Positions 9,501-17,658 of a stretch of 56,774 bases of DNA are shown piece after piece (the stretch's first letter is position 1; each line of letters opens with the position of its first letter). The notes beneath the pieces were generated by a model. It had not been told where the DNA came from. It did no database searches and saw only the letters and a list, made by a program, of their open reading frames with translations. Source of the stretch: MGBC163016 sp964469815. GTDB lineage: Bacteria; Actinomycetota; Coriobacteriia; Coriobacteriales; Eggerthellaceae. The translations under genes were made by a program, and so were the position numbers. Location: assembly GCA_964469815.1 (NCBI GenBank), contig CAYXZC010000004.1, forward strand, positions 1-56,774, in the 5' to 3' direction.

Positions 9501-10306
9501 ATGCCTATGCCGAAGGCGCTTACGATGATGGCTCTTATGGTGAAGAGGCCTATTCACAAGATCTTTATCCGGAGGATGATTCCGACCTTCTAGACAACGA
9601 TGCGGGAACCAAGCGCTCCAAAGGTGGTGCTTCGGCCATGCTCGGCGGCCTTCGTTCGAAGCTTGGACGCGGTTCCAAATCGGGAGGTGAAGATGCTTCC
9701 CACGATGCACATACAGGCCGATCCTCCCGCTCCGATTCTGGTTCAAGAAGCGCATCCCGTGGTCGTACTCGCAAACCGGTGGCGAATCCTTTCGGCGATC
9801 TCCCATTCGATTTCGCAGAGGGAACTTCCGAAGAGCGTGAAGCCATCCAGCAATTCAAGAACGGGGCAATAAATACGGAGATCTGGTTCGTTGCGCTTGG
9901 CGCTGAATTGGCGGACAATGCCGGGATCAAAGCGTTCTTGGACGAGCATGTGAACGAGCTTCGAGGCTCTGTGATCATCGATCTGAACGGTCTGGGCGCA
10001 GGCGAGCTTTCCATCATCGAAGAAGAGGGCATGTTCCGTCCGGTGAAGGTCTCTTCAAGGCTGAAGCGTTATGCCAACAAAGCGGCATCGGCGCTCGGAT
10101 TGAAGCTTGGCAAGGGCAAGATGCTCTGGCGTGACAGCGCGGCTTATATATCCACCCGCAAGGGTTATCAGACACTCCATGTGGCAGGCATGCGTAATGG
10201 CAAACCGGCGTACAGTGCCGAAGCCGATGATGTGATCGACAACATCAGCGAAGAGACCCTTTTGCAAAATGCTGATTTCGTAATGGAGCTGATCCACAAC
10301 ATCTGA
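6554..10306 (+). CDS. Degenerate M28-peptidase-like membrane protein with giant low-complexity insert
   Basis: About 1250 residues. Hydrophobic hairpins at ~85-125 and ~190-245 anchor it in the membrane. AHYDT (~170) matches the first metal-ligand motif of M28 aminopeptidases. GANCNAAG (~252) aligns with the GxNDxxSG motif but has Cys for the bridging Asp. After an ~800-residue insert, GAELAD (~1116) and IDLNGLG (~1141) align with GAEE and NxDMxG, with the second Glu changed to Leu and Asp changed to Asn; the final SDH His is missing near RDSAAY. So most metal ligands are lost and it is probably not an active peptidase. The insert is Ala/Gln/Ser-rich, then acidic, then a Tyr/Gly/Asp repeat (about 920-1000). 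Start: ATG 6554 has GAAAGG 6 nt upstream; an upstream ATG at 6530 has none. Confidence 0.75.
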   Translation: MCARRAPEVEMTEEVVEIEEAPVVHEGMLGTVEQLAQVIGARPAGTEEEQQASFAIDSFLKDSAGLNTETEEFNCNPNFELPKVICCIASAVLAILTVFLPLTIVPALLLTLILAVLFALETFGISPLANLNKKGISQNIVAKYIPSQSGAEDDGTKPSARRKRKIIFIAHYDTGKVRAELRGPAFAALNIIHWVELVCMVLIPVILLIRFASSASDMLLVVLNVIVVIAAIGAFLPVISFIMHQTAQYNNGANCNAAGVAVMAEVARRVNREIPVIVDEESIVMSGEEAIRDSGLIPDGASLNYEGDAVEEAAVPSNAAVLNVEGANNNYFGEDQTSKASGAGVDAIFEGIGTPLSNSMDLGAGGLTHSGAVSRPSQQLDAAAAPTSEAGANITSAQGSSDVANVSTAVATMASSTPIAAPMPEPEDDVPEWFKRGRAAAKQHKPQESHGPAIVQRSRFADALDAAAASSAEAAEQASRAQQAPSVAEQRLQQMRESIMGQAAGAQNALHQTAQGASSNASNASAQQSQGAQSQPADVTAGGMGVDGYLATTLDSPDYATAAAQEAAAAAEAANVAANASTEATVASSTAAALANDAAQLAAQAESQSQLEAQQKAAIADRTMEFIPVAIDRDEIFKENEALKNHAGTKEAQGDQASSNAADRAHAGQGSQATSEGHAANARKRREIALPSLTGAIEGVKARLQDAPIDDEQNGTARSAEEIKAERLARQERLSASLPSTNKASNSVQISEELASSATGNINVTAGAFIDASSTSSFEPVGDELISDVAEDEIYIEDADDSDYVEQITHTGALAGPGYVDMPSSRAGRVFGRFRKNKKNKHAEDVSLKDSLGLDDDFDAREVGKKRGGWESFRNDSSSSYDSFDDFDDDWNGGAFSKLKQNAASTLNKARGRSNEASDAYAEGYAEDGYYDDRADYGDAYGNDGYADGYEDGYASSGYDDGYAGYGYSDGYADSYGDAGYGDAYAEGAYDDGSYGEEAYSQDLYPEDDSDLLDNDAGTKRSKGGASAMLGGLRSKLGRGSKSGGEDASHDAHTGRSSRSDSGSRSASRGRTRKPVANPFGDLPFDFAEGTSEEREAIQQFKNGAINTEIWFVALGAELADNAGIKAFLDEHVNELRGSVIIDLNGLGAGELSIIEEEGMFRPVKVSSRLKRYANKAASALGLKLGKGKMLWRDSAAYISTRKGYQTLHVAGMRNGKPAYSAEADDVIDNISEETLLQNADFVMELIHNI
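9308..9570 (+). repeat. DNA encoding Tyr-Gly-Asp repeat region
   Basis: Degenerate tandem units built on GGATATGATGACGGTTAT-like sequence encode a segment rich in DGY, YAD and GYA motifs within the M28-like protein. Such Tyr/Gly/Asp-rich stretches are usually disordered. Confidence 0.7.
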
Positions 10307-10329
10307 TCCACGAATCGATGACTAACCCA

Positions 10330-10353
10330 GAGCCCGCGGTCAAGCGCGGGCTC
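10330..10353 (+). terminator. Hairpin between the M28-like gene and pgi
   Basis: GAGCCCGCG (10330-10338), 6-nt loop, CGCGGGCTC (10345-10353): a perfect 9-bp stem followed by GATTTAG. The T-run is weak. It sits just before the pgi ribosome binding site AGGAGG (10365-10370), so it may terminate or attenuate readthrough into pgi. Confidence 0.55.
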
Positions 10354-10378
10354 GATTTAGTTTCAGGAGGAATTCCCT

Positions 10379-12082
10379 ATGATATCCGGAGAAATGGAAA
10401 AGCTGTATCCTTCAGCAAAGACATTGGTGAAAGAATGCGTTGCCAGCAAGATCTTTGCCAAGGATGCTTCGCTATACGGCTTTTCCGAGAATGCGCAGGA
10501 ATGCGCAAAGCATTTCATGGGTTGGACCGATCTTGCCAGCAATCCGAGATGCGATGTGAATCAATTGATGGAGTTCGCCAACGGTCTTGTGGATAGCGGA
10601 ATCGACAATGTGGTGCTGATGGGGCAAGGAGGCTCCACTCAGGCACCGATGACCATCACAAAATACAACAAGATAGATAAGAACCGTGTGCAGTTTCGCG
10701 TACTTGACAGCGATTCTCCCGTTCGTATGCGAGAGCTCTTCGCTACTTGCGACCCGCATCGCACACTGTTCATCGTTGCGTCGAAGAGCGGAGGCACCAT
10801 CGAGCCGCGCACGTTGTTCGCAGCCATTCGCCAGGAATATGAACCCGAGATGGGCGAAGAATTCGTTAAGCATCTGGTGGCTGTGACCGATCCGGGCAGC
10901 GAGCTCGAGCAGATCGCTAGGAATGAAGGCTGGCTTGCTGTTTTCAGCGGACTTCCCGAAGTCGGGGGTCGCTTCTCGGCGCTTTCCGTGTTCGGATTGC
11001 TCTCGGCGGCGTTCACCGGTATCGATCTGAATGAATTCCTCGATCATGCAAAGCAGGCTGAGAAGAAATGCAGCGAAGACGCCATCGACAATCCCGCCAT
11101 CAACCTGGCGGCATTTCTTTTCGATAATTACCAGCAGGGTCGTAACAAGTTCTCGTTCCTCACCCCTAAGCGCGGACGCGTCCTCGGTCTTTGGATAGAG
11201 CAACTGGTTGCCGAGTCGCTAGGTAAAGAGGGACAAGGGATACTGCCGAATATCGAGGTGGATTCGCTTCTTCTAGCGAACGACCCGGGTGATAGATCGG
11301 TCATCATGTATCAGACCAAGACCGATCTTTGGGATGAGAGCCGCAACTTCGAGATGTCGCTTGCCTATATCGATCCTAATATCCCACGCCAGAATTACAA
11401 GATAGATAGCGTCATGGAGTTGGCCGAGCATTTTGTGATGTGGGAATATGCCATCGCGATGTGCGGGTATCTCATGCGGATATGCCCGTTCGATCAGCCC
11501 GATGTGGCATCGACGAAGGCGGCTGTTCTCGATATCTTGGCCGATGGGCTTCCCGAGCCGGATTATCAGGAAACGTTCACAGAGACGATCGATATGGGTA
11601 CGGTGGAGGTGCGTCAATCCACGCAGTTCAAGGATCGCACCTCATTGCGCGAAACTCTCAAAGCTCTGTTCTCGAGCATTCAACCGGGTGACTATTTCGC
11701 CTTGAATGCTTTCTTGCCTTTCACGGGTGAAGGTAGGCGCGAGGCGCTCGAGAGCATTCGCCATGGGATAGCAGAGAGGTTCGGCGTAGTATCGTGCCTT
11801 GAGGTTGGGCCTAGATATCTGCATTCGACGGGGCAGCTTCAAAAGGGCGGTCCGAATTGCGGCGTGTTCTTGATACTTTCAGCTGATGAGCTCAAGGATA
11901 TTCCGCTCGAAGGCGATGGGAACGTTGATTCGCTCGGATCGCTTGCGAAGGCGCAGGCTGCAGGGGATATGATCACGCTGGATTCCAAGGGGCGTCGCGT
12001 GGTGCATCTGCATCTTCCTGATAACTCGGGAGTTACCCTGCGCATGCTCGCCGATGTTATCTCCGGCATCATCTGGGAGTAA
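10379..12082 (+). CDS. pgi: Glucose-6-phosphate isomerase
   Basis: 567 residues, typical length. It interconverts glucose-6-phosphate and fructose-6-phosphate in glycolysis/gluconeogenesis, in the cytoplasm. Recognisable motifs: GQGGSTQAP (~81), a SIS-type phosphate-binding stretch SKSGGTIEP (~136) and GGRFSALSVFG (~197). The C-terminal region (SIQPGDYFALNAFLPF, FGVVSCLEVGPRYLHSTGQLQKGG) matches the subgroup of Pgi found in actinobacteria and in Tal-Pgi fusions, but no transaldolase domain is present. An AGGAGG box lies 8 nt before the ATG. A terminator-like hairpin follows at 12214. Confidence 0.93.
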   Translation: MISGEMEKLYPSAKTLVKECVASKIFAKDASLYGFSENAQECAKHFMGWTDLASNPRCDVNQLMEFANGLVDSGIDNVVLMGQGGSTQAPMTITKYNKIDKNRVQFRVLDSDSPVRMRELFATCDPHRTLFIVASKSGGTIEPRTLFAAIRQEYEPEMGEEFVKHLVAVTDPGSELEQIARNEGWLAVFSGLPEVGGRFSALSVFGLLSAAFTGIDLNEFLDHAKQAEKKCSEDAIDNPAINLAAFLFDNYQQGRNKFSFLTPKRGRVLGLWIEQLVAESLGKEGQGILPNIEVDSLLLANDPGDRSVIMYQTKTDLWDESRNFEMSLAYIDPNIPRQNYKIDSVMELAEHFVMWEYAIAMCGYLMRICPFDQPDVASTKAAVLDILADGLPEPDYQETFTETIDMGTVEVRQSTQFKDRTSLRETLKALFSSIQPGDYFALNAFLPFTGEGRREALESIRHGIAERFGVVSCLEVGPRYLHSTGQLQKGGPNCGVFLILSADELKDIPLEGDGNVDSLGSLAKAQAAGDMITLDSKGRRVVHLHLPDNSGVTLRMLADVISGIIWE

Positions 12083-12116
12083 CAAAGGGGCAAAACAGGC
12101 CGAAGGCATCCCTTTT

Positions 12117-12147
12117 GGATGACAAAGGGTCAGGCTTAATGTCATCC
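12117..12147. repeat. Family D hairpin repeat, copy 1
   Basis: GGATGACA (12117-12124) and TGTCATCC (12140-12147) pair around the conserved loop AAGGGTCAGGCTTAA. The same loop recurs at 21216 and inside the murT-gatD gene, with different but still self-complementary stems. It is followed directly by another imperfect stem (CAAGCC..AAAGGTAT / ATACCTTT..GGCTTG, about 12153-12201). Confidence 0.7.
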
Positions 12148-12213
12148 GGAATCAAGCCAAAGGTATCTTCTTTCGATCATGGCTTATACCTTTCCGGCTT
12201 GGCTTCGGGCTGC

Positions 12214-12244
12214 GAAAACTGCGGTGGTTTATACCACAGTTTTC
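12214..12244. terminator. Bidirectional terminator-like hairpin between pgi and hypF
   Basis: GAAAACTG (12214-12221) pairs with CAGTTTTC (12237-12244), with an inner GTGG/CCAC extension and a T-rich loop. A-run on one side and T-run on the other suit two convergent genes. Confidence 0.6.
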
Positions 12245-12327
12245 TTGCCCTGCAGAATCGCCGTTCAAGGCACAAGCCATGATCAGCATCAATTCAATCT
12301 TACTTGCCTGTTGTTATCACATGCCCG

Positions 12328-14880
12328 TTATGCTTTGTTCGCAGCGACAACAGCTTGACCTAGAGAGATGCATCCGTCATTGGGTGGAAGCTCGCGATTG
12401 ATGGCAACTGTGAATCCAGCACTCGAAAGCTTGGCGATAGCGTTCTCTATAAGATAGCGGTTCATGAAAACACCGCCGCTGAGCACGATCGTGCGGATCT
12501 CGTACAGTGCTTCAGCAAGATGAGCAGCTTGCAGGATGGTATTCACGAAAGCATCGTGGAAACGACGGGAGATCTCTCCTACCGAAACCCCAGCTGCTCT
12601 ATCGTTCAGCAATTCTTCAAAGCAAGATGCTGCATCGAACAGCAAGACGGATGTGTCCTGTGCCGTAGAGTTTGCTGTTGCGGTATTCTTCACAACGTTG
12701 ATGGTGTAAGCATCTGTGTCGTCAGACGTTGTAAAAAGCCCTTCAGCCGCTACATCGCTCGTCTGCGCATCCAAATGATCCCAAAGCGCTGCTTCCAATA
12801 AAATGGCCGCTTCGCCTTCATATGTCGGCTGGGTGCAAACCCCCAAAAGCGCGCTGGCGGCATCGAACAACCTGCCTACAGATGATGTTACCGGCGTATT
12901 CAATCCCTTCTCGATCATCTGCTCACAAAGTTCAGCCTGATCTTCATCCAATTCTTCGAGCGCCGATGTCGCTTCCGGAGCTTCCAGAAGATCGAACTCC
13001 CAAAGCACGCCGTATGCCATGCGCAGGGGGTTCTTTATAGCTGCGGCTCCACCTGGCATAGGAACATATGCGAAATTGATGAAACGTTCGAAATCGCTTC
13101 GATTCGAAAGAAGAACCTCGCCTCCCCAGATATTGCCGTCGACTCCATAGCCGGTGCCATCGAACGCAATGCCGACGCACGCATCAAGGATGCCGTTCTC
13201 TGCCATAGCGGAAACTATATGCGCATGATGATGCTGAACCTTAACAAGGTTCAGAGGGGGCTTTTGCAGAGCCGAACGCTCTTCCGCCCACTTGCTCGTA
13301 AGATATTCCGGGTGCATATCGCAAGCAATGGTTCCCGCCCGCAGGTCGAATAACCGTTCGTATCGCTCTTTTGCTTCAAGCCAGGCATTGAACGTTTCCG
13401 CATTTTCCATGTCGCCGATGTGCTGGGACACGAACGCCTCAGCTTCATTCTGCGAGCCATCACCATCGGAGCCCTCACATTTTGTGCGCAAGAAGGCGAA
13501 CGTGTTCTTCTGCTCGGCACCGGTCGCAAAGACCGTCGTTTCGATAGCGTTCGCTTCCATCGATCGTTCTTCAGGATCGATCTCTTCTTCTCCATCAGAT
13601 GTCGAAATAGCACCAAGAGGCGCGATCCTGATGGGTGCAGGGGCATATCCACGTGACCGGCGGATGAACTGGATGGCGTATTCGTTTTCACCCGCCCGTA
13701 TCACGCGCACGACCGAATCATCGAAGCGCGAAACGATTCGCCTGTTATTCCCCAAGAAAGCATCCGCTATTCCGGCCAATTGATCGTAAGCTTCTTCATC
13801 ATTGATAACGATGGGTTCATCATGGATATTCCCACTTGTCATGACCAACATCGGAGGCATAGACGATGTTGACGCTTGATGCTGCATGGCATCTGCGAAA
13901 TCATGCAGCAGGATGTGTTGAACGGGAGTATAAGGAAGCATAACGCCAAGCTCGGGTAGTTCATCGGCGAGACCCGCTGCAAAATCGGCTCCGCGGCGTT
14001 TGCGTAGTAGGACTATTGGGCGCACCGATCCTTGCAAGATAGCGGCTTCCTCATTGTTGATATGGCAGACCTTATGGGCATCCAACAGCGATGGGAGCAT
14101 CACCGCGAGCGGTTTGCCGTCACGATGCTTTCGCTGACGAAGTTTCTCTATTGCAATAGGGTCGTTCGCATTGCACACAAGATGGAAACCGCCCAATCCT
14201 TTCACCGCAAGGATCTTCCCCTGCATGAGCAGCTGCACAGCATGCGCAAAGATGGCATCGGTTTCTTCTCGCGTTTTCGCAATGGTCACAAGATCCGAAT
14301 CGGAGGTCTTCCATGTGATAGCCGGTCCGCAGTCGAAGCACGAATCGGGTTGAGCATGAAAGCGTCTGTTATCCGGATCATTGTATTCGCTGTTGCACGC
14401 CTCGCACATTGCGAAATCGCTCATGGATGTGTTCGCGCGATCATAAGGCAATTCGTTGATTATCGTGAAGCGAGGCCCGCAATTCGTGCAGTTTATGAAT
14501 GGGTAGCGAAACCGCCGATCATCCTCATCGAAAAGTTCGCGTTCACAATCGGCACATGTTGCCAGATCGGGAGAAACAAGAGTGGGTTGGTCAACCGAAG
14601 CATCATCTGAAAAATGAATCTCGAATGTATCGTAAGATTGCAACGGAACCTCATGCATCTCGATCTCTGTGATCTGTGCTGCAGCCGGTGCATTCTCGGA
14701 GATCTCGAGTACGAATTCATCGAGTAATTTCGTTTCGCCCTCTGCGTGAATATGGACGCCATCAACGCTATTCATGACCCAGCCATTTATCAGATACCGT
14801 TTTGCGAGTCGATAGACAAAAGGACGAAAACCAACGCCTTGCACTACGCCCTTGACCCATATATCCAGAGCATCGATCAT
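12328..14880 (-). CDS. hypF: Carbamoyltransferase HypF (NiFe-hydrogenase maturation)
   Basis: 850 residues. HypF makes the thiocarbamate on HypE that becomes the cyanide ligand of the NiFe site. Domains in order: acylphosphatase (GVVQGVGFRPFVYRLA, ~13-28); two zinc-finger pairs with CxxC motifs (CADC, CTNC, CEAC, CFDC, ~108-185); YrdC-like (~200-390); and a Kae1-like carbamoyltransferase with HHHAH (~548-552) and FDGTGYGVDG. It is about 90 residues longer than many HypF proteins because of an acidic insert at ~425-500. AGGAAAGG lies 7 nt before the ATG. hypC and hypD lie 1.3 kb away on the other strand; no hypE or hydrogenase gene is seen here. Confidence 0.95.
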   Translation of the reverse strand: MIDALDIWVKGVVQGVGFRPFVYRLAKRYLINGWVMNSVDGVHIHAEGETKLLDEFVLEISENAPAAAQITEIEMHEVPLQSYDTFEIHFSDDASVDQPTLVSPDLATCADCERELFDEDDRRFRYPFINCTNCGPRFTIINELPYDRANTSMSDFAMCEACNSEYNDPDNRRFHAQPDSCFDCGPAITWKTSDSDLVTIAKTREETDAIFAHAVQLLMQGKILAVKGLGGFHLVCNANDPIAIEKLRQRKHRDGKPLAVMLPSLLDAHKVCHINNEEAAILQGSVRPIVLLRKRRGADFAAGLADELPELGVMLPYTPVQHILLHDFADAMQHQASTSSMPPMLVMTSGNIHDEPIVINDEEAYDQLAGIADAFLGNNRRIVSRFDDSVVRVIRAGENEYAIQFIRRSRGYAPAPIRIAPLGAISTSDGEEEIDPEERSMEANAIETTVFATGAEQKNTFAFLRTKCEGSDGDGSQNEAEAFVSQHIGDMENAETFNAWLEAKERYERLFDLRAGTIACDMHPEYLTSKWAEERSALQKPPLNLVKVQHHHAHIVSAMAENGILDACVGIAFDGTGYGVDGNIWGGEVLLSNRSDFERFINFAYVPMPGGAAAIKNPLRMAYGVLWEFDLLEAPEATSALEELDEDQAELCEQMIEKGLNTPVTSSVGRLFDAASALLGVCTQPTYEGEAAILLEAALWDHLDAQTSDVAAEGLFTTSDDTDAYTINVVKNTATANSTAQDTSVLLFDAASCFEELLNDRAAGVSVGEISRRFHDAFVNTILQAAHLAEALYEIRTIVLSGGVFMNRYLIENAIAKLSSAGFTVAINRELPPNDGCISLGQAVVAANKA

Positions 14881-14988
14881 GTGAGACCTTTCCTCATTTT
14901 CGAAGTGCTTTCAGAGGATATCGTATCAGAACCCAAAAGGGACAGAGCCATTGCGTTTCCCTAATGATGCTTCAAGGTCGAAAGCCCT

Positions 14989-15230
14989 CTTTTCGCATTT
15001 GCTCTGAACACCATATTTAATACGCTTTCGTGAGAAAGCAATATATGAATGCATGAAGGAGCGAACCGTTGATAAGAGATGTTTCAAAAGCGCGGGTGAG
15101 GGTCATCGCGCGCAGTTCCGCATGAGCCGAAAGCCACAGTGTGGCTTTCGTGCGAGCTCAGGACTGTTTGAGCACGAGACCTTCACCCGCGCTTTAGTGA
15201 ATGTAATCAATGAGCATCAAATGCGAAAAG
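14989..15230. repeat. Family B MITE-like element, copy 1 (with insert)
   Basis: Terminal inverted repeats CTTTTCGCATTTG (14989-15001) and CAAATGCGAAAAG (15218-15230) are perfect over 13 bp. The left interior (GCTCTGAACACCATATTT, then a CTTTCGTGAGAAAG hairpin and ATATATGAATGCATGAAGG) matches copies at 40518 and 50004. Where those copies have a short GATGC/GCATC hairpin, this copy carries a ~110-nt nested stem-loop. It has no coding capacity. Confidence 0.7.
15087..15195. repeat. Large nested stem-loop inside family B copy 1
   Basis: The outer arms AAAGCGCGGGTGA (15087-15099) and TCACCCGCGCTTT (15183-15195) are perfectly complementary over 13 bp. Inside is a second perfect 10-bp hairpin, CGAAAGCCAC (15128-15137) with GTGGCTTTCG (15141-15150), loop AGT. 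The layout could fold as a structured RNA or extrude as a cruciform. Confidence 0.65.
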
Positions 15231-15250
15231 GAATCACACTCGCTCTATGC

Positions 15251-15643
15251 CTAATCTTTCATGCGGAATGCCGCCGTGCTGCTTTGTCCATTCGATGTGC
15301 CATTCGGCGACCATTCTCCACGGAGGTTCGCGAAGTCCACTAGCTCTTCGGCTTCTAGAAAGCCTTCGTGCTTTGCAAGAAGCTCTCCGTTTTCGACCAG
15401 GATGAACGATGGGGTTTCTTCAAGTCCGTACACTTCCCCTTTTTGCCACATCACCTCAGCGTTGGCGTGATAGACATCGACACCATCGGCTCGAATCTCG
15501 TCAGCAACGCTTTCAAGGATCGGAGCTTCGCGCTGGCAATGCGGACACCATGTTACGAAGAATTCCACCATCACGCGACCGGGAGCATCGTCCACTTTTT
15601 CTTGCCATGTCTCTTCATCTTTGATCTCGTATACTTCGCTCAT
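15251..15643 (-). CDS. Thioredoxin-family protein
   Basis: About 130 residues with a single thioredoxin fold. Active site WCPHC at ~32-36 (MVEFFVTWCPHCQREAP) and the cis-Pro segment ETPSFILVENG (~76-86). CPHC is the DsbA-type variant rather than the CGPC of general thioredoxin, so the redox potential may be more oxidising. No signal peptide is seen, so it should act in the cytoplasm. Start: the ATG at 15643 (MSEVYEI) is preferred; GAAAGG lies 10 nt upstream, while an in-frame GTG at 15652 is too close to that box. It is transcribed towards hypF and could serve redox steps in enzyme maturation, but that link is only positional. Confidence 0.85.
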   Translation of the reverse strand: MSEVYEIKDEETWQEKVDDAPGRVMVEFFVTWCPHCQREAPILESVADEIRADGVDVYHANAEVMWQKGEVYGLEETPSFILVENGELLAKHEGFLEAEELVDFANLRGEWSPNGTSNGQSSTAAFRMKD

Positions 15644-16181
15644 CGTTATCACGCCTTTCGGTTGGATCTCATATTCTTTTTGCTTTTGTTCCTTTGCTTA
15701 TCGGTCTTCTAACTCTTGATAGGTTATTGACCGGCTCTTAGCCGGCTTTTGACATGCTATCGGCAGGCTATTGAACGGCTATTGACCGTTCGATCTTCTG
15801 AATTGTAGAGCCGGCAAACGCCCTTATCGTCCTATTGGCGCCTCCGTTGCCGTTTCGTGGGGGATTTTCCAGCAATATGAAAGAATCCTTACAACCTATC
15901 GACCCATCGAACCTACCGACCTATCGATCTTATAGAGATGGAGTTATTGGGCTGCTGTGACCTAGCATCCTGTTCAGGTGCTTCGTTCTTGCTCATCATG
16001 CCATTTGCAGATCGATATGAGCTCACGTCTTATCGCGTCATATTTCGTTCATAGCCCTGTGCGATAATTGACCCGAAAAAGTGGCAAGCAAGTGGAATCA
16101 GAGCAAAAAGACATTCAAACAAGCCCAACGAAGTTCAGCAGATCGCTTTGAACGGGCATTTTCGTGAATAGAGGTTCGAAG
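15644..16181. other. 538-bp gene-free stretch before hypC
   Basis: No credible coding frame. It contains a CCGGCT/AGCCGG hairpin followed by CTTTTG near 15736-15754, short degenerate repeats (GGCTATTGAnCGG type, 15720-15800; CCTATCGAC type, 15894-15930), and a possible -10 box GATAAT (16063-16068) without a clear -35 partner, which could serve hypC. Confidence 0.45.
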
Positions 16182-16505
16182 ATGTGTTTGGCAATCCCAG
16201 CAAAGATCGCAGAAGTCGATGATGACGGACTCGCCACGGTCGACATCCTTGGTGTTACTCGCGAGATATCGATCGATCTGACCCCTCAGGCGAAAGTCGG
16301 AGATTACGTGCTCGTTCACGCCGGTTTCGCCATCGAGGTAGTCGATGAGGCTTTTGCGCAGGAAACAATCGATCTGATAGAGCAATTCCCCGAACTTGTG
16401 GGTGAGGATCTCCAGACGAACGCAACTTCTCCCAGTATAGAGGGAGCTTCTGAAGGGCCTGTAAGCGCGGCGGGTCTGGCTGCTTTGGCCAGCTTGGCGG
16501 ATTAG
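16182..16505 (+). CDS. hypC: Hydrogenase maturation chaperone HypC
   Basis: About 107 residues. HypC binds HypD and the hydrogenase large subunit precursor, carrying the Fe(CN)2CO group. It begins MCLAIPAKI, the invariant HypC N-terminus whose Cys2 is essential; that fixes the start at 16182 (AGAGG 7 nt upstream) rather than the ATG 18 nt earlier. The core ends around residue 75; the last ~30 residues (Ser/Ala/Gly-rich) are a longer tail than usual. hypD starts 18 nt downstream, so the two are co-transcribed. Confidence 0.93.
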   Translation: MCLAIPAKIAEVDDDGLATVDILGVTREISIDLTPQAKVGDYVLVHAGFAIEVVDEAFAQETIDLIEQFPELVGEDLQTNATSPSIEGASEGPVSAAGLAALASLAD

Positions 16506-16523
16506 TGGAATAGCAGGACGGCT

Positions 16524-17618
16524 ATGGACGAGATGCAGAAGGAACTTTCCGCCTTCAAAGACCCTGCGCTGGCTCGCGGTCTTGTTGAATCGATCGATGC
16601 GCTGGCGCCGGATGAGCCCAAAACGCTCATGGAAGTTTGCGGCACGCATACTGTTGCCATCGCACGAAACGGCATTCGCTCTCTTATGCCGGATACGATC
16701 CGTCTTTCATCGGGGCCTGGATGCCCGGTTTGCGTTACATCCAATCAGGATATCGATAAGGTGATCGCGCTCGCACGCATTCCGAACGTCATAATAACCA
16801 CATTCGGCGACATGACGCGCGTTCCTGGCTCCACATCCAGCCTTCTTGCCGAGCAAGCGAAAGGCGCGCGGGTCGAAATAGTCTATTCGCCACTCGATGC
16901 TCTTCGCATCGCACAGGAGAATCCCACATCAGAGGTGGTTTTCGTGGGTGTTGGCTTCGAGACCACAACACCGTTGGTTGCGCGCGCCATCCTTCGTGCG
17001 AAGAAGATGGGACTTGCGAATTTCAGCGTTTACGGTGCCCATAAGAACATGCCGGGCGCTCTGGAGGCCATCGTGAACGATCCGGAGCTCAAGTTGGATG
17101 CGCTGATACTTCCAGGGCATGTCAGCACGATAATCGGCGTGGAGCCGTATCGTTTCTTGGCGGAGAAGTATGGCATCCCGGGCGTGATAACCGGATTCGA
17201 ACCAAATGATGTCCTTCAAGGGATAGCCATGCTCGTGCGGCAGCTTCACGAAGGGCGTGCAGATATCGAGATCGCGTATGCCCGCGGTGTCATGGCCGAG
17301 GGAAACCCCGTCGCACTTGAAGCGATCGATCAGGTTTTCGAAACGGTGCCTGCTGTTTGGCGCGGTATCGGCGAAATAGAGGGAAGCGGTTACAAGATAC
17401 GCAACGAATTTGCCGACTTCGATGCGATGGTTCGCTTCGATCCGCCCATCGAGCCTACGGTGGATCATAAGGGATGCAAATGCGGAGATGTGCTTCGTGG
17501 GGTGATGGCGCCCAATGAATGCCCGCTCTTCCGTAAGGTTTGCACACCGGAGAACCCGATAGGGCCATGCATGGTCTCAAGCGAAGGCTCTTGCGCCGCG
17601 TATTTCAGGTATTACTGA
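16524..17618 (+). CDS. hypD: Hydrogenase maturation factor HypD
   Basis: 364 residues, full length. HypD is a 4Fe-4S protein that works with HypC to assemble Fe(CN)2CO. Visible motifs: CGTHT (~39), SGPGCPVCVT (~62-71), GFETTTP (~146), PGHVS (~195) and the C-terminal cysteine cluster (KGCKCGDVLRG, CPLF, CTPENPIGPC, GSCAAYFRYY, ~315-364) that carries the cluster. It pairs with hypC upstream. hypE, needed to make the cyanide ligand with HypF, is absent from the window. Confidence 0.95.
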   Translation: MDEMQKELSAFKDPALARGLVESIDALAPDEPKTLMEVCGTHTVAIARNGIRSLMPDTIRLSSGPGCPVCVTSNQDIDKVIALARIPNVIITTFGDMTRVPGSTSSLLAEQAKGARVEIVYSPLDALRIAQENPTSEVVFVGVGFETTTPLVARAILRAKKMGLANFSVYGAHKNMPGALEAIVNDPELKLDALILPGHVSTIIGVEPYRFLAEKYGIPGVITGFEPNDVLQGIAMLVRQLHEGRADIEIAYARGVMAEGNPVALEAIDQVFETVPAVWRGIGEIEGSGYKIRNEFADFDAMVRFDPPIEPTVDHKGCKCGDVLRGVMAPNECPLFRKVCTPENPIGPCMVSSEGSCAAYFRYY

Positions 17619-17658
17619 TACTGAAAAATGCTGAAAAGGTGATGCCTAGAGCTACTTA

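Larger units (their letters stand above)
14881..15250. other. Gene-free stretch between hypF and the thioredoxin gene
   Basis: It holds the hypF leader (AGGAAAGG box) on one side and one family B element (14989-15230) that fills most of the rest. No coding frame is convincing. The element also supplies large hairpins that could end transcription of the thioredoxin gene before hypF, both being on the minus strand. Confidence 0.6.
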
